The notes under the pieces are model-generated. The model searched no databases. It was given only the letters and a program-made list of their open reading frames with translations, and was not told the DNA's origin. A stretch of 11,192 nt of DNA, from the NCBI GenBank assembly GCA_023393575.1, contig JAEWKX010000104.1, forward strand, positions 1 to 11,192. The letters are read 5' to 3'. Each line of letters opens with the position of its first letter. The first letter of the stretch is position 1. This stretch comes from Pseudomonadota bacterium. Its GTDB lineage: Bacteria; Pseudomonadota; Alphaproteobacteria; Rhizobiales; Rhizobiaceae. Positions 1-6,958 of this stretch are shown here, piece after piece. The position numbers were made by a program, and so were the translations under genes.

Positions 1-473
1 CCTATGACTGGGGTCGCTTCGATGGTGATCGCGAAGGTGCGTTCGGTGGCGGCGTCTTCGGCGGCTACAACATGCAGAGCGGCCAGATCGTCTACGGCGT
101 CGAGGCCGATGTCGGGTACAACGGCGAGGAAGAGGAAGCCGGCGCAGGCGTCGAGGGCGAAGCCGGCTGGAACGGCTCGGTCCGCGCCCGCCTGGGTTAT
201 GACCTGAACCCGTTCCTCATCTACGGTACGGCCGGTGTCGCCCTGCAGGACAACGAGCTGACCGACACGGCGACCGGCGTCTCCGACAGCAAGACCGCCG
301 TCGGCTACACCGTCGGTGCAGGCGTGGAAGCCCTGGTGACGGACAACATCACTACCCGCGTCGAGTATCGCTACACCGACTTCGGCAGCGACTCCTACGA
401 TCTCGGCGGCACGTCGGTTTCCAGCGGTTACGACGACCACAGCGTCAAGGTCGGTATCGGCGTCAAGTTCTGA
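1..473 (+). CDS. Omp25/RopB-like outer-membrane beta-barrel protein (5' end outside window)
   Basis: The frame is open from base 3, so the N-terminus and signal peptide lie upstream. 156 residues are visible. The pattern is that of the small 8-strand porin-like proteins of Rhizobiales (Omp25, Omp31, RopB families). A glycine/aromatic strand (GGVFGGYNMQSGQIVYGVEADVG) is followed by NGSVRARLGYDLNPFLIYGTAG, a strand with VGYTVGAGVEALVTDN, the segment TRVEYRYTDFG, and a final strand VKVGIGVKF. The protein ends in Phe, the usual C-terminal signal for BAM-dependent barrel assembly. Alternating hydrophobic residues support beta strands. An acidic loop (EEEEAGAGVEGE) sits between two early strands, probably surface exposed. 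It would be a structural outer-membrane protein. Family assignment is fairly sure; a specific name is not. The stop is TGA at 471-473, and a hairpin terminator follows 24 bases later. Confidence 0.85.
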   Translation, partial: YDWGRFDGDREGAFGGGVFGGYNMQSGQIVYGVEADVGYNGEEEEAGAGVEGEAGWNGSVRARLGYDLNPFLIYGTAGVALQDNELTDTATGVSDSKTAVGYTVGAGVEALVTDNITTRVEYRYTDFGSDSYDLGGTSVSSGYDDHSVKVGIGVKF

Positions 474-497
474 GCCGAACCTCCCGCACAATGGAGA

Positions 498-534
498 GAA
501 GCCGGTGGCGCATTGCCGCCGGCTTCTTCCTTTC
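498..534 (+). terminator. Rho-independent terminator of the Omp25-like gene
   Basis: A 12-bp stem (GAAGCCGGTGGC at 498-509 with GCCGCCGGCTTC at 515-526, one G-U pair) encloses the 5-base loop GCATT. It is followed by the pyrimidine-rich tract TTCCTTTC. It lies 24 bases after the omp stop. It also abuts the end of the convergent glutathione S-transferase gene (stop at 533-535), so the stem could stop transcripts from both sides. The tail is less T-rich than a classical terminator. Confidence 0.75.
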
Positions 535-1132
535 AGGCGCCCGCCTTGAGCTCTTCGAAGGCGGCGAACCGACCGGAAAAATCCTTCAGCCACTGCGTCA
601 GCTCCGGCCGCCCGTTGCGCCAGTCCTTCTCGCCGAACCTGAGGTCGATGTAGCTGAGCAGGGCGGCGAGGGCGAAGTGGCCGCCGTTGAGCTTCCTGCC
701 GGTCTTCGGCAGGTTCCGGTTCAGGTGATCCAGCCCGCGGGCCACCTTGTCCCATTGCTTGTCGATCCAGGGCTGGTGCACGCGGTCTTCCGGGCGGCTG
801 CGGCGCTCGTTGATGATGGCCAGAAGGCTGTCCATCATCCCGTCGCACAGCGCTTCCAGCACTTCGGCATCCGTGCGCTTCGGCTCCTTTCGGGGATAGA
901 GAAGCCCGCCCGACAGCCGGTCGAGGTAATGCATGATCGCGATGCTGTCGTAGACCGGCGTATCGTTCGTCCTGAGCAGCGTCGGGATCTTGCCGAGCGG
1001 ATTGTTGTCGCTGAGGAGAGGCGGGTTCGACGCGGTCTCGACCGTCTCGACCTTAAGGGCGATGTCGAGGTGGCGAGCGGCCATGCGAACCTTCGCGGCA
1101 TAGGGCGAGGCGGGGGAATAGAGAAGCTTCAT
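533..1132 (-). CDS. Glutathione S-transferase family protein
   Basis: 199 residues, a normal GST length. The N-terminal thioredoxin-fold domain (about 1-78) starts MKLLYSPASPYAAKVR, where GSTs of this group carry the catalytic Ser/Cys region. It has the cis-proline of the glutathione site at P50 (GKIPTL) and the gamma-glutamyl-binding pair D62-S63 (VYDSIAIMHYLD). The C-terminal helical domain contains ALAALLSYIDLRF (154-166) and the WxxxxPELTQWLKDFSGR segment typical of bacterial GSTs. Expected role: cytoplasmic glutathione conjugation or glutathione-dependent reduction; the substrate cannot be told. Start choice: ATG at 1130-1132, with AAGGA seven bases upstream. A longer open frame continues upstream, but it runs antisense-style through the RNase gene and lacks GST homology. 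It lies 26 bases downstream of the RNase T2 gene on the same strand, so the two are probably co-transcribed. Confidence 0.9.
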   Translation of the reverse strand: MKLLYSPASPYAAKVRMAARHLDIALKVETVETASNPPLLSDNNPLGKIPTLLRTNDTPVYDSIAIMHYLDRLSGGLLYPRKEPKRTDAEVLEALCDGMMDSLLAIINERRSRPEDRVHQPWIDKQWDKVARGLDHLNRNLPKTGRKLNGGHFALAALLSYIDLRFGEKDWRNGRPELTQWLKDFSGRFAAFEELKAGA

Positions 1133-1158
1133 GAAGCGGTCCTTGCTGTGTATCTTTG

Positions 1159-1806
1159 TCAGTCGGCGGGTGGCAGTTCGATACGGTCGAGGCGGCAGCC
1201 GCCGCGATCGACTTCCGCGCAGTCCCGGAAGCGGAGATCCTTCGTCAGGCATATGCGCACTTCCTCCAGGCGCCCTCTTTGGCACCTGACCGCAACGCCC
1301 CTGGAACTCATGCCCGGATTGGCGTCCGTGAACTTTCGCTCGATCTCGGAGGGAGAAAGCGACAGGCGCTCCTCGCCGGCGGTGAGGTCGGGCGGGATGC
1401 GGATCCGCTCGAATGCGTGGCGCACGGCCCGGAGGTAGGCGCGTTGCGTCAAGCCGGTACAACTGCCGTGCTTGCGCCACTGGTGGCCGATCAGTCCCAT
1501 GGAGGGCATGATGTCGAACATCTGCTCCCCCAGCGACCGCGGTACCCGGTGGGGCTCGCGGCTGGAACAGGACTCCGGATAACCCTTTTCGTATTGCGGC
1601 CACAGCCCATGCACGACGAAGCCGAAGCTCTCGCTGCTGCCGCATTGTTGGGAACGCCGGGCGTCTCTCTGAGTTGCACAATAGGTCGGAGACCACGACA
1701 GCGACAGGACGTAGAAATCGAAACTCTGAGCCTTCGCGATGCCCGTCGTGGCGAGATGGGCAAGAACGGCAAACGGAATGAACAAGCCTCGAAGAGGTTG
1801 ATCCAT
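1159..1806 (-). CDS. Secreted RNase T2 family ribonuclease
   Basis: 215 residues from the ATG at 1804-1806. The N-terminus is a signal peptide (hydrophobic FIPFAVLAHLA, then AKA at 24-26 as the likely signal peptidase I site), so the enzyme acts in the periplasm or outside. The mature part carries both RNase T2 signatures: CAS I FVVHGLWP (63-70, catalytic H66) and CAS II HQWRKHGSC (108-116, H108, K112, H113). Q109 stands where many family members have Glu. Eight cysteines (43, 55, 80, 116, 175, 186, 196, 204) fit four disulfides. The family cleaves single-stranded RNA through a 2',3'-cyclic phosphate, usually with little base preference; here it may serve in scavenging external RNA. Start choice: AAGGGA lies about 8 bases before the ATG. 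A TTG one codon earlier is possible but less well spaced. It is the first gene of a likely two-gene unit with the GST. Confidence 0.9.
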   Translation of the reverse strand: MDQPLRGLFIPFAVLAHLATTGIAKAQSFDFYVLSLSWSPTYCATQRDARRSQQCGSSESFGFVVHGLWPQYEKGYPESCSSREPHRVPRSLGEQMFDIMPSMGLIGHQWRKHGSCTGLTQRAYLRAVRHAFERIRIPPDLTAGEERLSLSPSEIERKFTDANPGMSSRGVAVRCQRGRLEEVRICLTKDLRFRDCAEVDRGGCRLDRIELPPAD

Positions 1807-1892
1807 CAAGCCGTTCCCTTCAAAGTGAGCGAGTCAGTGTTCGTCCTGCATGCGTTGGGATGTCTCGGAGGAGAGAAGAGCGGCAAAACTGA
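1807..1892. promoter_or_regulatory. Divergent intergenic region between RNase T2 and UPF0104 genes
   Basis: These 86 bases separate two divergently read genes, so promoters for both should lie here or just inside the neighbours. I see purine-rich ribosome-binding stretches at each edge (AAGGGA before the RNase; GGAGGAGAGAAGAG before the membrane gene, rather far from its ATG). I see no convincing -35/-10 pair. Confidence 0.35.
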
Positions 1893-2837
1893 ATGACCTT
1901 GAAAAAGTACCTCTGGCCCGTCGTCGGCGGGGCGACGATAGCGGTTTGTGCGTGGCTTCTCTACAAGGAATTGCGCGGTCTTTCTCTGGATGACGTGTGG
2001 GACAGCCTGTCTGCGATCACGCCGCTTCACTGGCTTTTCGCAGGCCTGTCGACGCTCGTCGCCTATGCCGCGCTGGCAGGTTACGACCGGATTGCGCTGA
2101 TGCATCTCGGCCGGCCGGTGAACCTCTGGTTCATCACCGTCACCTCGTTTACGACCTATGCCTTGTCCCACAATGTCGGGGCCTCGGTGATCTCGGGCGG
2201 CGTGGTCCGTTACCGCGCCTATTCCTCCAAGGGGCTGAGCGGACGTGAGATCGGCGCGCTTATCGCCATCTGTTCCTTCACCTTTGCCCTCGGAACGCTG
2301 CTTCTGACAGGCGTGGTTCTCATCCTGAAACCGCACATCACGGAGCGTTTTGGCGAAGGTTTTCCGATCGACGCCTCGTCGGCTACGGGCTATACGATCC
2401 TTGCATTCATAGCGCTCTATGTCGTTGCGAGCTTCCTGCGCCTTCGGCCGATCACCATCGGCTCCACGCGGCTGAACTATCCGCTGCCCAAGGTGGTGCT
2501 CCCGCAACTGGTCATCGGCCCGCTGGAACTGATCGGCGCCGCCGGCATCATCTATTTCGCCCTTCCTGAGGCGGGAAACCCGGGCTTCATCGTCGTGCTC
2601 GGCATCTTTCTCGCATCGTTCTCGGCGGCGCTCATCTCGCACGCGCCGGGCGGGCTCGGTGTCCTCGAACTGGTCTTCGTCATGGGGTTGCCCGACATGG
2701 AGGCGGCGGATGTGATCGCCGCCCTTCTGGTCTTCCGGCTGTTCTACCTGATCATTCCGTTCGCCATCGCGCTCGGCGTGATCTTCGTATTCGAGCGGAC
2801 CCAGTTCCGCGCCGGCCGGGCGATGGATGAGCCCTAG
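1893..2837 (+). CDS. UPF0104 / lysylphosphatidylglycerol synthase TM-region family membrane protein
   Basis: 314 residues, strongly hydrophobic, with about eight membrane segments (roughly 6-24, 45-63, 76-95, 118-145, 167-183, 200-223, 232-250, 273-300). It carries the family's conserved SHNVGASVISGGVVRYRAY-type stretch (92-110) before a membrane helix, and the late APGGLGVLE motif (251-259). This is the fold of the N-terminal flippase half of MprF and of E. coli YbhN. The C-terminal aminoacyl-phosphatidylglycerol synthase domain is absent, so it cannot itself make lysyl-PG. A role in lipid movement or envelope lipid handling is inferred from the family only. Start: ATG at 1893; GAAGAG lies about 12 bases upstream, so the ribosome site is mediocre. 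Its TAG stop shares bases with the TAG of the convergent rlmJ gene. Confidence 0.88.
   Translation: MTLKKYLWPVVGGATIAVCAWLLYKELRGLSLDDVWDSLSAITPLHWLFAGLSTLVAYAALAGYDRIALMHLGRPVNLWFITVTSFTTYALSHNVGASVISGGVVRYRAYSSKGLSGREIGALIAICSFTFALGTLLLTGVVLILKPHITERFGEGFPIDASSATGYTILAFIALYVVASFLRLRPITIGSTRLNYPLPKVVLPQLVIGPLELIGAAGIIYFALPEAGNPGFIVVLGIFLASFSAALISHAPGGLGVLELVFVMGLPDMEAADVIAALLVFRLFYLIIPFAIALGVIFVFERTQFRAGRAMDEP
2834..2837. other. CTAG palindrome shared by two convergent stop codons
   Basis: The plus-strand membrane gene ends with TAG at 2835-2837, and the minus-strand rlmJ ends with TAG at 2836-2834. The four-base palindrome CTAG therefore serves both. There is no intergenic space and no hairpin terminator here, so each transcript must run into the other gene's antisense strand before ending. 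Confidence 0.95.
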
Positions 2838-3700
2838 CGGTTCTCCCGAGCCTCCTCTCCGCGCAGCCAGAAGGCGCGCTGGGAAGCGAAGCGATCCTGG
2901 GCCAATACCTGTTTCAGCGCCGGCAGCACCGCGTGCATCTCGTCCTTCAGCGTGAAGGGCGGGTTGACGACGACCAGCCCGGAGCCGGTCAGGCCGGTCG
3001 TCTCGCGGTCGCTGCGCACCGAAAGCTCGATGCACAGCATTTTCGGTATCTCCAGATCCTGAAGCGCCTCATGGAAGTCCTTGACAGGCGCACCCTTCTT
3101 GAGCGGGTACCACAGGCAATAGATGCCGCCGGGGAAGCGCCGATAGGCCGTCGCCAGTCCCTTCACCAGACGCAGATATTCGTCCGGCTCCTCGAAAGGC
3201 GGATCCACCAGGATGATGCCGCGTTTCTCCTTCGGCGGCAGATGCGCACCGAGCGCCAGCCAGCCGTCCAGCTCGGTGACCCGCGCCTGGTAGTCGCCTT
3301 CGAACAGGCGGGCGAGACGGCGCGCGTCGTCCGGATGCAGTTCCATCGCCGAAAGCCGGTCCTGAGGGCGGAACAGCATGCGGGCAAGCTTCGGCGAACC
3401 GGGATAGAGCCTGATTACGCCGTCCGCATTGAGTTCACGCACCGCTGAAAGATACGGCGACAGAAATTCTGCGGCCTGCGCCGGAAGCTCCGCCTCCATC
3501 AGCCGTCCGATTCCCTCGCGCCATTCGCCGGTCTTCTGCGCCTCCTCCGAGGAAAGGTCGTAGAGCCCGATGCCGGCATGCGTGTCGAGCAGCCGGAACG
3601 CCTTGTCCTTCTTCTGCATGTAGAGGACGAGGCGGGCCAGTACCGCATGCTTCAGCACGTCGGCGAAATTGCCTGCGTGGTAGATGTGCCGATAGTTCAT
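2834..3700 (-). CDS. rlmJ: 23S rRNA (adenine(2030)-N6)-methyltransferase RlmJ
   Basis: 288 residues; E. coli RlmJ is about 280. It begins MNYRHIYHAGNFADVLKHAVL, closely matching the E. coli N-terminus, which helps bind substrate and SAM. The Rossmann-fold SAM region has LDTHAGIGLYDLSS (38-51). The catalytic N6-adenine methyltransferase motif is DPPFE at 166-170 (form D-P-P-F/Y). FPGGIYCLWYPLK (189-201) and a conserved GSGLVVVNPPF (239-249) complete the family pattern. It methylates A2030 of 23S rRNA in the cytoplasm, acting on naked rRNA before the subunit is assembled. Start: ATG at 3698-3700. An in-frame ATG at 3772 would add 24 residues without homology and nearly reach the divergent gene, so I reject it. 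The gene is divergent from the oxidoreductase and convergent with the UPF0104 gene. Confidence 0.95.
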   Translation of the reverse strand: MNYRHIYHAGNFADVLKHAVLARLVLYMQKKDKAFRLLDTHAGIGLYDLSSEEAQKTGEWREGIGRLMEAELPAQAAEFLSPYLSAVRELNADGVIRLYPGSPKLARMLFRPQDRLSAMELHPDDARRLARLFEGDYQARVTELDGWLALGAHLPPKEKRGIILVDPPFEEPDEYLRLVKGLATAYRRFPGGIYCLWYPLKKGAPVKDFHEALQDLEIPKMLCIELSVRSDRETTGLTGSGLVVVNPPFTLKDEMHAVLPALKQVLAQDRFASQRAFWLRGEEARENR

Positions 3701-3783
3701 GGCTGCTTCTGTCCCGGATGAATTAAATTGATGCGCCGCAAATCCCGCTTTTGGCGGCCTTGTCATTGGCATATAGAAAAGCC
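3701..3783. promoter_or_regulatory. Divergent promoter region between rlmJ and the oxidoreductase
   Basis: An 83-base gap between divergent starts, with an AT-rich patch (GAATTAAATTGATG, 3720-3733) that stands out in GC-rich surroundings. A TATAGA (3772-3777) lies just before the plus-strand ATG, with TTTGGC 16 bases upstream (3750-3755). This is a weak promoter match and would leave almost no leader. A short inverted repeat (GCCGC at 3735-3739, GCGGC at 3754-3758) lies between. Exact promoter positions cannot be assigned. Confidence 0.3.
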
Positions 3784-5922
3784 ATGAACCTTGCGACCCC
3801 GATCACGGCGAAAGCCGCACCGAATGTCACCCAAGTCGGCCACACGGTCTGCCCGCACGACTGCCCGTCCGCCTGCGCGCTCGCCGTCGAGCTGACGGCG
3901 GAAGGCAGGATCGGCCGCGTGCGCGGCTCCGCCGACAACAGCTATACCGCCGGCGTCATCTGCGCCAAGGTCGCCCGCTATGCCGAGCGCATCTACCATC
4001 CGAAGCGCCTGCTGACGCCGAAGCGGAGGCTCGGCAGCAAGGGCGAGGGCGCATGGCAGGAGATTTCCTGGGAAGCCGCGCTCGACGAGATCGCCGCGGC
4101 TTTCGTCAAGGCGGAGGCGCGCCACGGATCGGAAGCCGTCTGGCCTTATTTCTACGCCGGCACCATGGGCCAGGTGCAGCGCGATTCCATCGAGCGGCTG
4201 CGCCACGCGAGAAAATATTCCGGTTTCTTCGGCTCGATCTGCACCAACATGGCCTGGACCGGCTACGTGATGGGCACGGGTGCGCTGCGTGGCCCCGATC
4301 CGCGCGAGATGGCCAAGTCCGATTGCGTGGTCATCTGGGGCACCAATGCGGTTTCAACCCAGGTCAACGTGATGACCCACGCGGTAAAGGCGCGCAAGGA
4401 CCGCGGCGCTCCGATCGTCGTCATCGACATCTACGACAACCCGACCATGAAGCAGGCCGACATGGGCCTGATCCTGAAGCCCGGTACCGATGCCGCGCTC
4501 GCCTGCGCCGTCATGCACATCGCCTTCCGCGACGGTTATGCCGACCGCGCCTACATGGCGAAGTATGCCGACGATCCGGCCGGGCTGGAGGCGCATCTCA
4601 CGACGAGGACGCCCGAATGGGCCTCCGCCATTACCGGCCTGGCGGTGGAGGAGATCGAGAGCTTCGCCCGCCTCGTCGGCACGACGAAGAAGCCCTTCTT
4701 CCGCCTCGGCTAGGGCTTCGGGCGTCAGCGCAACGGCCCGGTCTCGGTGCATGCGGCTTCGTCGATCGCCACGGTCCTCGGCTCATGGCAGTACGAAGGC
4801 GGAGGCGCCTTCCACAATAACGGTGATATCTTCCGGCTGAACAAGTCGGAACTGATGGGGACGGCCTATGCCGATCCGGCCATCCGCATGCTGGACCAGT
4901 CGCAGATCGGCCGCGTGTTGACGGGCGACGCGGAGGCGCTTCGCTACCGCGGGCCGGTGACGGCGCTCCTGATCCAGAACACCAATCCGGTCAACGTCGC
5001 GCCGGAGCAGCGGCTGGTGAAGCAGGGCTTCCTGCGTGACGACCTGTTCGTCGCCGTCCACGAGCATTTCATGACGGAGACGGCGGAGGTGGCCGATATC
5101 GTGCTGCCGGCGACGATGTTCCTGGAGCATGACGACATCTACCGGGCCGGTGGCCAGAACCACATCCTGCTCGGGCCGAAGGTCGTCGAGCCGCCGGAGA
5201 CGGAGCGCACCAACCTCTTCGTCATCGAGGAACTGGCAAAGCGCCTCGGCGTCTCGCACTATCCCGGCTTCGGCCTCACGGAACGCGAGCATATCGACCG
5301 CATGCTGGAAGCGAGCGGCTGGCCGGGCTACGATACGCTGGCGCTGCAGAAGTGGATCGACGCGCAGCCGGATTTCGAGACCGCCCACTATCTCGAGGGC
5401 TTCGGCTATCCGGACGGCAGGTTCCGTTTCAGCCCCGATTGGGCGAACGGCCCGTCGCCCAACCGGCCGCCAGCGAGCCTCGGCGCCATGGGGCCGGTGG
5501 CGGCGCTGCCGAAATTCCCCGATTACGTTCCGGTGATCGAGGAAGCGGACGCCGAGCATCCGTTCCGCCTCGGTACCTCTCCCGCCCGCAATTTCCTCAA
5601 CTCGACCTTCTCCGAGACGCCGACCTCGGCGCAGAAGGAGGGGCGTCCGGACGTCATGATCGAGCCCTCCGACGCCGCCCGGCTTGGCATTCTCGACGGT
5701 GACGTCGTCCGCCTCGGCAACACGCGCGGCGAGATCCGCCTGCATGCGCGCATCGTTCCGGGTGCCAGGCCCGGCGTACTGATCGCCGAAGGGCTCTGGC
5801 CCAACAAGGCGCATCTCGACGGGGAGGGGATCAACGTCCTCACCGGCGCCGATGCCGTCGCGCCCTATGGCGGCGCCGCCTTCCACGACAACCGCGTGTG
5901 GCTGCGCAAGGACCCGGCATGA
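3784..5922 (+). pseudogene. Molybdopterin oxidoreductase (DMSO reductase family), interrupted by in-frame TAG
   Basis: The frame from ATG 3784 to TGA 5920-5922 would give a 712-residue molybdenum enzyme if codon 310 (TAG, 4711-4713) were sense. The N-terminus has the 4Fe-4S cluster motif C23-x3-C27-x3-C31 with C60. A molybdopterin-binding core follows (GFFGSICTNMAWTGY, 148-161; VIWGTNAVSTQVNVMTHA; IDIYDNP). After the TAG the same frame resumes with family sequence: GFGRQRNG, SWQYEGGGAFHNNG, LIQNTNPVNVAPEQ, VLPATMFLEHDDIYRAGGQ. It ends with a C-terminal MGD-binding domain (FRLGTSPARNFLNSTF ... DGDVVRLGNTRGEIR). There are no frameshifts or further stops in the 402 codons after the TAG, and codon use is unchanged. 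A truncated product would lack much of the cofactor site. No Tat signal is visible, so it is probably cytoplasmic; the substrate is unknown. Alternatives are recent loss, a sequencing error or readthrough. The terminal TGA overlaps the nudK ATG. Confidence 0.8.
4711..4713 (+). other. In-frame amber codon inside the molybdopterin oxidoreductase
   Basis: The context is CGC CTC GGC TAG GGC TTC GGG CGT, reading R-L-G-stop-G-F-G-R. As I recall, related enzymes usually read RLGYGF-type sequence here, so a one-base TAC/TAT to TAG change is the simplest cause. TAG is an ordinary stop elsewhere in this window (2834-2837 for two genes, 6533-6535 for vapC), which argues against general amber recoding. 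It is not TGA, so selenocysteine is excluded. Confidence 0.9.
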
Positions 5923-6509
5923 TCAAACCGGAGAAGGCCAGGATCGAGATCGTCGAGGACAGGACGCTCTCGGACGACTGGTATCACCTGCGCAAGGTCA
6001 CCTACGACTATACCGGCGCCGACGGCGGGACCCACCGGCTGTCACGCGAGGTCTACGACCGAGGCAACGGCGCGACGATCCTGCTGTTCGATCCGAAGCG
6101 GCAGGTGGTCGTCCTCGTCAGGCAGTTCCGCATGCCGGCCCACCTGAACGGCCATTCCGGCTGGATGATCGAGACCCCCGCCGGGCTGCTCGACGGCGAC
6201 CATCCGGAGGAAGCGATCCGCCGTGAGGCTGTCGAGGAAACCGGCTATGCGGTGCGCGACGTCCGTTTCCTCTTCGAGTGCTTCATGTCGCCGGGCGCCG
6301 TGACCGAGCGCGTGCACTTCTTCTACGCGCCGATCGATGTCAGCCACAAGGTGGAGGACGGCGGTGGCCTCGACGAGGAGCACGAGGACATAGAGGTGCT
6401 GGAGATCCCGCTCGCCGAAGCACTCGCGATGATCCGCACCGGCGAAATCTGCGACGGCAAGACCATCATGCTCCTGCATTGGGCGGCGTTGAACCGGAGC
6501 GCGTTGTAA
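5919..6509 (+). CDS. nudK: Nudix hydrolase, NudK-like (GDP-mannose / nucleoside-diphosphate-sugar pyrophosphatase)
   Basis: 196 residues, against about 191 for E. coli NudK. The family block EVYDRGNGATILLFDPKR (44-61) is followed by VVLVRQFRMP (64-73). The Nudix box lies around 88-110 with catalytic core REAVEETGY (102-110), whose glutamates bind the metal. SPGAVTERVHFF (124-135) and the C-terminal EDIEVLEIPL ... GEICDGKTIMLL are also nearly as in NudK. NudK hydrolyses GDP-mannose and related sugar nucleotides to GMP plus sugar phosphate in the cytoplasm. ADP-ribose or other NDP-sugars remain possible, since this subfamily also contains AdpP. Start: ATG at 5919, whose ATGA overlaps the oxidoreductase TGA, implying translational coupling. 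The nonsense codon upstream could therefore reduce its expression by polarity. Stop TAA at 6507-6509. Confidence 0.85.
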   Translation: MIKPEKARIEIVEDRTLSDDWYHLRKVTYDYTGADGGTHRLSREVYDRGNGATILLFDPKRQVVVLVRQFRMPAHLNGHSGWMIETPAGLLDGDHPEEAIRREAVEETGYAVRDVRFLFECFMSPGAVTERVHFFYAPIDVSHKVEDGGGLDEEHEDIEVLEIPLAEALAMIRTGEICDGKTIMLLHWAALNRSAL

Positions 6510-6511
6510 CG

Positions 6512-6529
6512 CGACCGATCAGGTCGTTT
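6512..6529. terminator. Possible weak hairpin between convergent nudK and vapC
   Basis: CGACC (6512-6516) and GGTCG (6522-6526) form a 5-bp stem around the loop GATCA, followed by TTT on the plus strand. It sits in the 23-base gap between two convergent stop codons, where a terminator is expected. The stem is short, so this is a weak call. Confidence 0.3.
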
Positions 6530-6532
6530 AGG

Positions 6533-6958
6533 CTATCGCAGCAGTGCGACGCCCTTGCGTACGGCAGCCTCCGCCAACCTGCGGTCGAGACTTGCAAGCG
6601 GTAGCTGCCGGTCCAGCGCCAAGGTAAGATAAGCCGCGTCATAGGCCGTCAGCGCGTGACGCTCGGCGAGGGTGAGGATGACGGCATTGTCGGCTGTATG
6701 TGCCGTGGCGATGTCGAGCTGTTCCAGGCGCGCCATGGACGTGGAGACCTCCGGAAGAGATATCCTCTTGCGGCGGTAGGACGTGAGCAGCACGTTCCGC
6801 ATCTCGTGCCAGAAGAGGTCGGGTACGATGGCGGCTGTATTGTTCAGCAGCCTAAGTGATCGATCGGCGATGACGCTGGCTTCGTCTGGCAAAAACCAGA
6901 CGAGCGCAGTGGAGGCGTCGAGGACGAAGCCGATTACATCCTGCCGATCTGTTTCCAC
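6533..6958 (-). CDS. vapC: VapC-like PIN-domain toxin (GTG start)
   Basis: 141 residues from the GTG at 6956-6958. It is a PIN-domain ribonuclease with the four acidic metal ligands in place: D14 (FVLDAS), E52 (WHEMRN), D107 (TAYDAAY) and D125 (LASLDRRL). VapC toxins cut specific structured RNAs, often tRNA, until bound by their antitoxin; the target here is unknown. Start choice: no ATG lies in frame near the domain. The conserved part begins VIGFVLDAS with GTA for the first V, so the nearest usable codon is the GTG, with AGGAAGAGA about 7 bases before it. This overlaps the 3' end of the antitoxin gene by 25 bases and adds 7 residues before the usual VIGFVLDAS-type start. Stop TAG at 6533-6535. 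It converges on nudK. Confidence 0.85.
   Translation of the reverse strand: METDRQDVIGFVLDASTALVWFLPDEASVIADRSLRLLNNTAAIVPDLFWHEMRNVLLTSYRRKRISLPEVSTSMARLEQLDIATAHTADNAVILTLAERHALTAYDAAYLTLALDRQLPLASLDRRLAEAAVRKGVALLR

Noticed and set aside
1806..3035. Long minus-strand open frame (over 400 codons) opposite the UPF0104 gene
   Set aside because: It is Arg/Gly/Asp-rich with no recognisable domain and lies antisense to a clear membrane-protein gene. Such shadow frames are common in GC-rich DNA.
3698..3772. Upstream ATG start for rlmJ at 3772
   Set aside because: It would add 24 residues not seen in RlmJ and run to within 12 bases of the divergent gene. The start at 3700 reproduces the family's known N-terminus.
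4711..4713. Selenocysteine or pyrrolysine at the internal stop
   Set aside because: Selenocysteine uses TGA, not TAG, and no SECIS-like hairpin is apparent directly after it. Pyrrolysine is not expected in this lineage, and TAG ends other genes in the window.
4783..5886. Minus-strand open frame of about 367 codons opposite the second half of the oxidoreductase
   Set aside because: Low-complexity Arg/Gly/His-rich translation without family features; a shadow of the real plus-strand coding frame.
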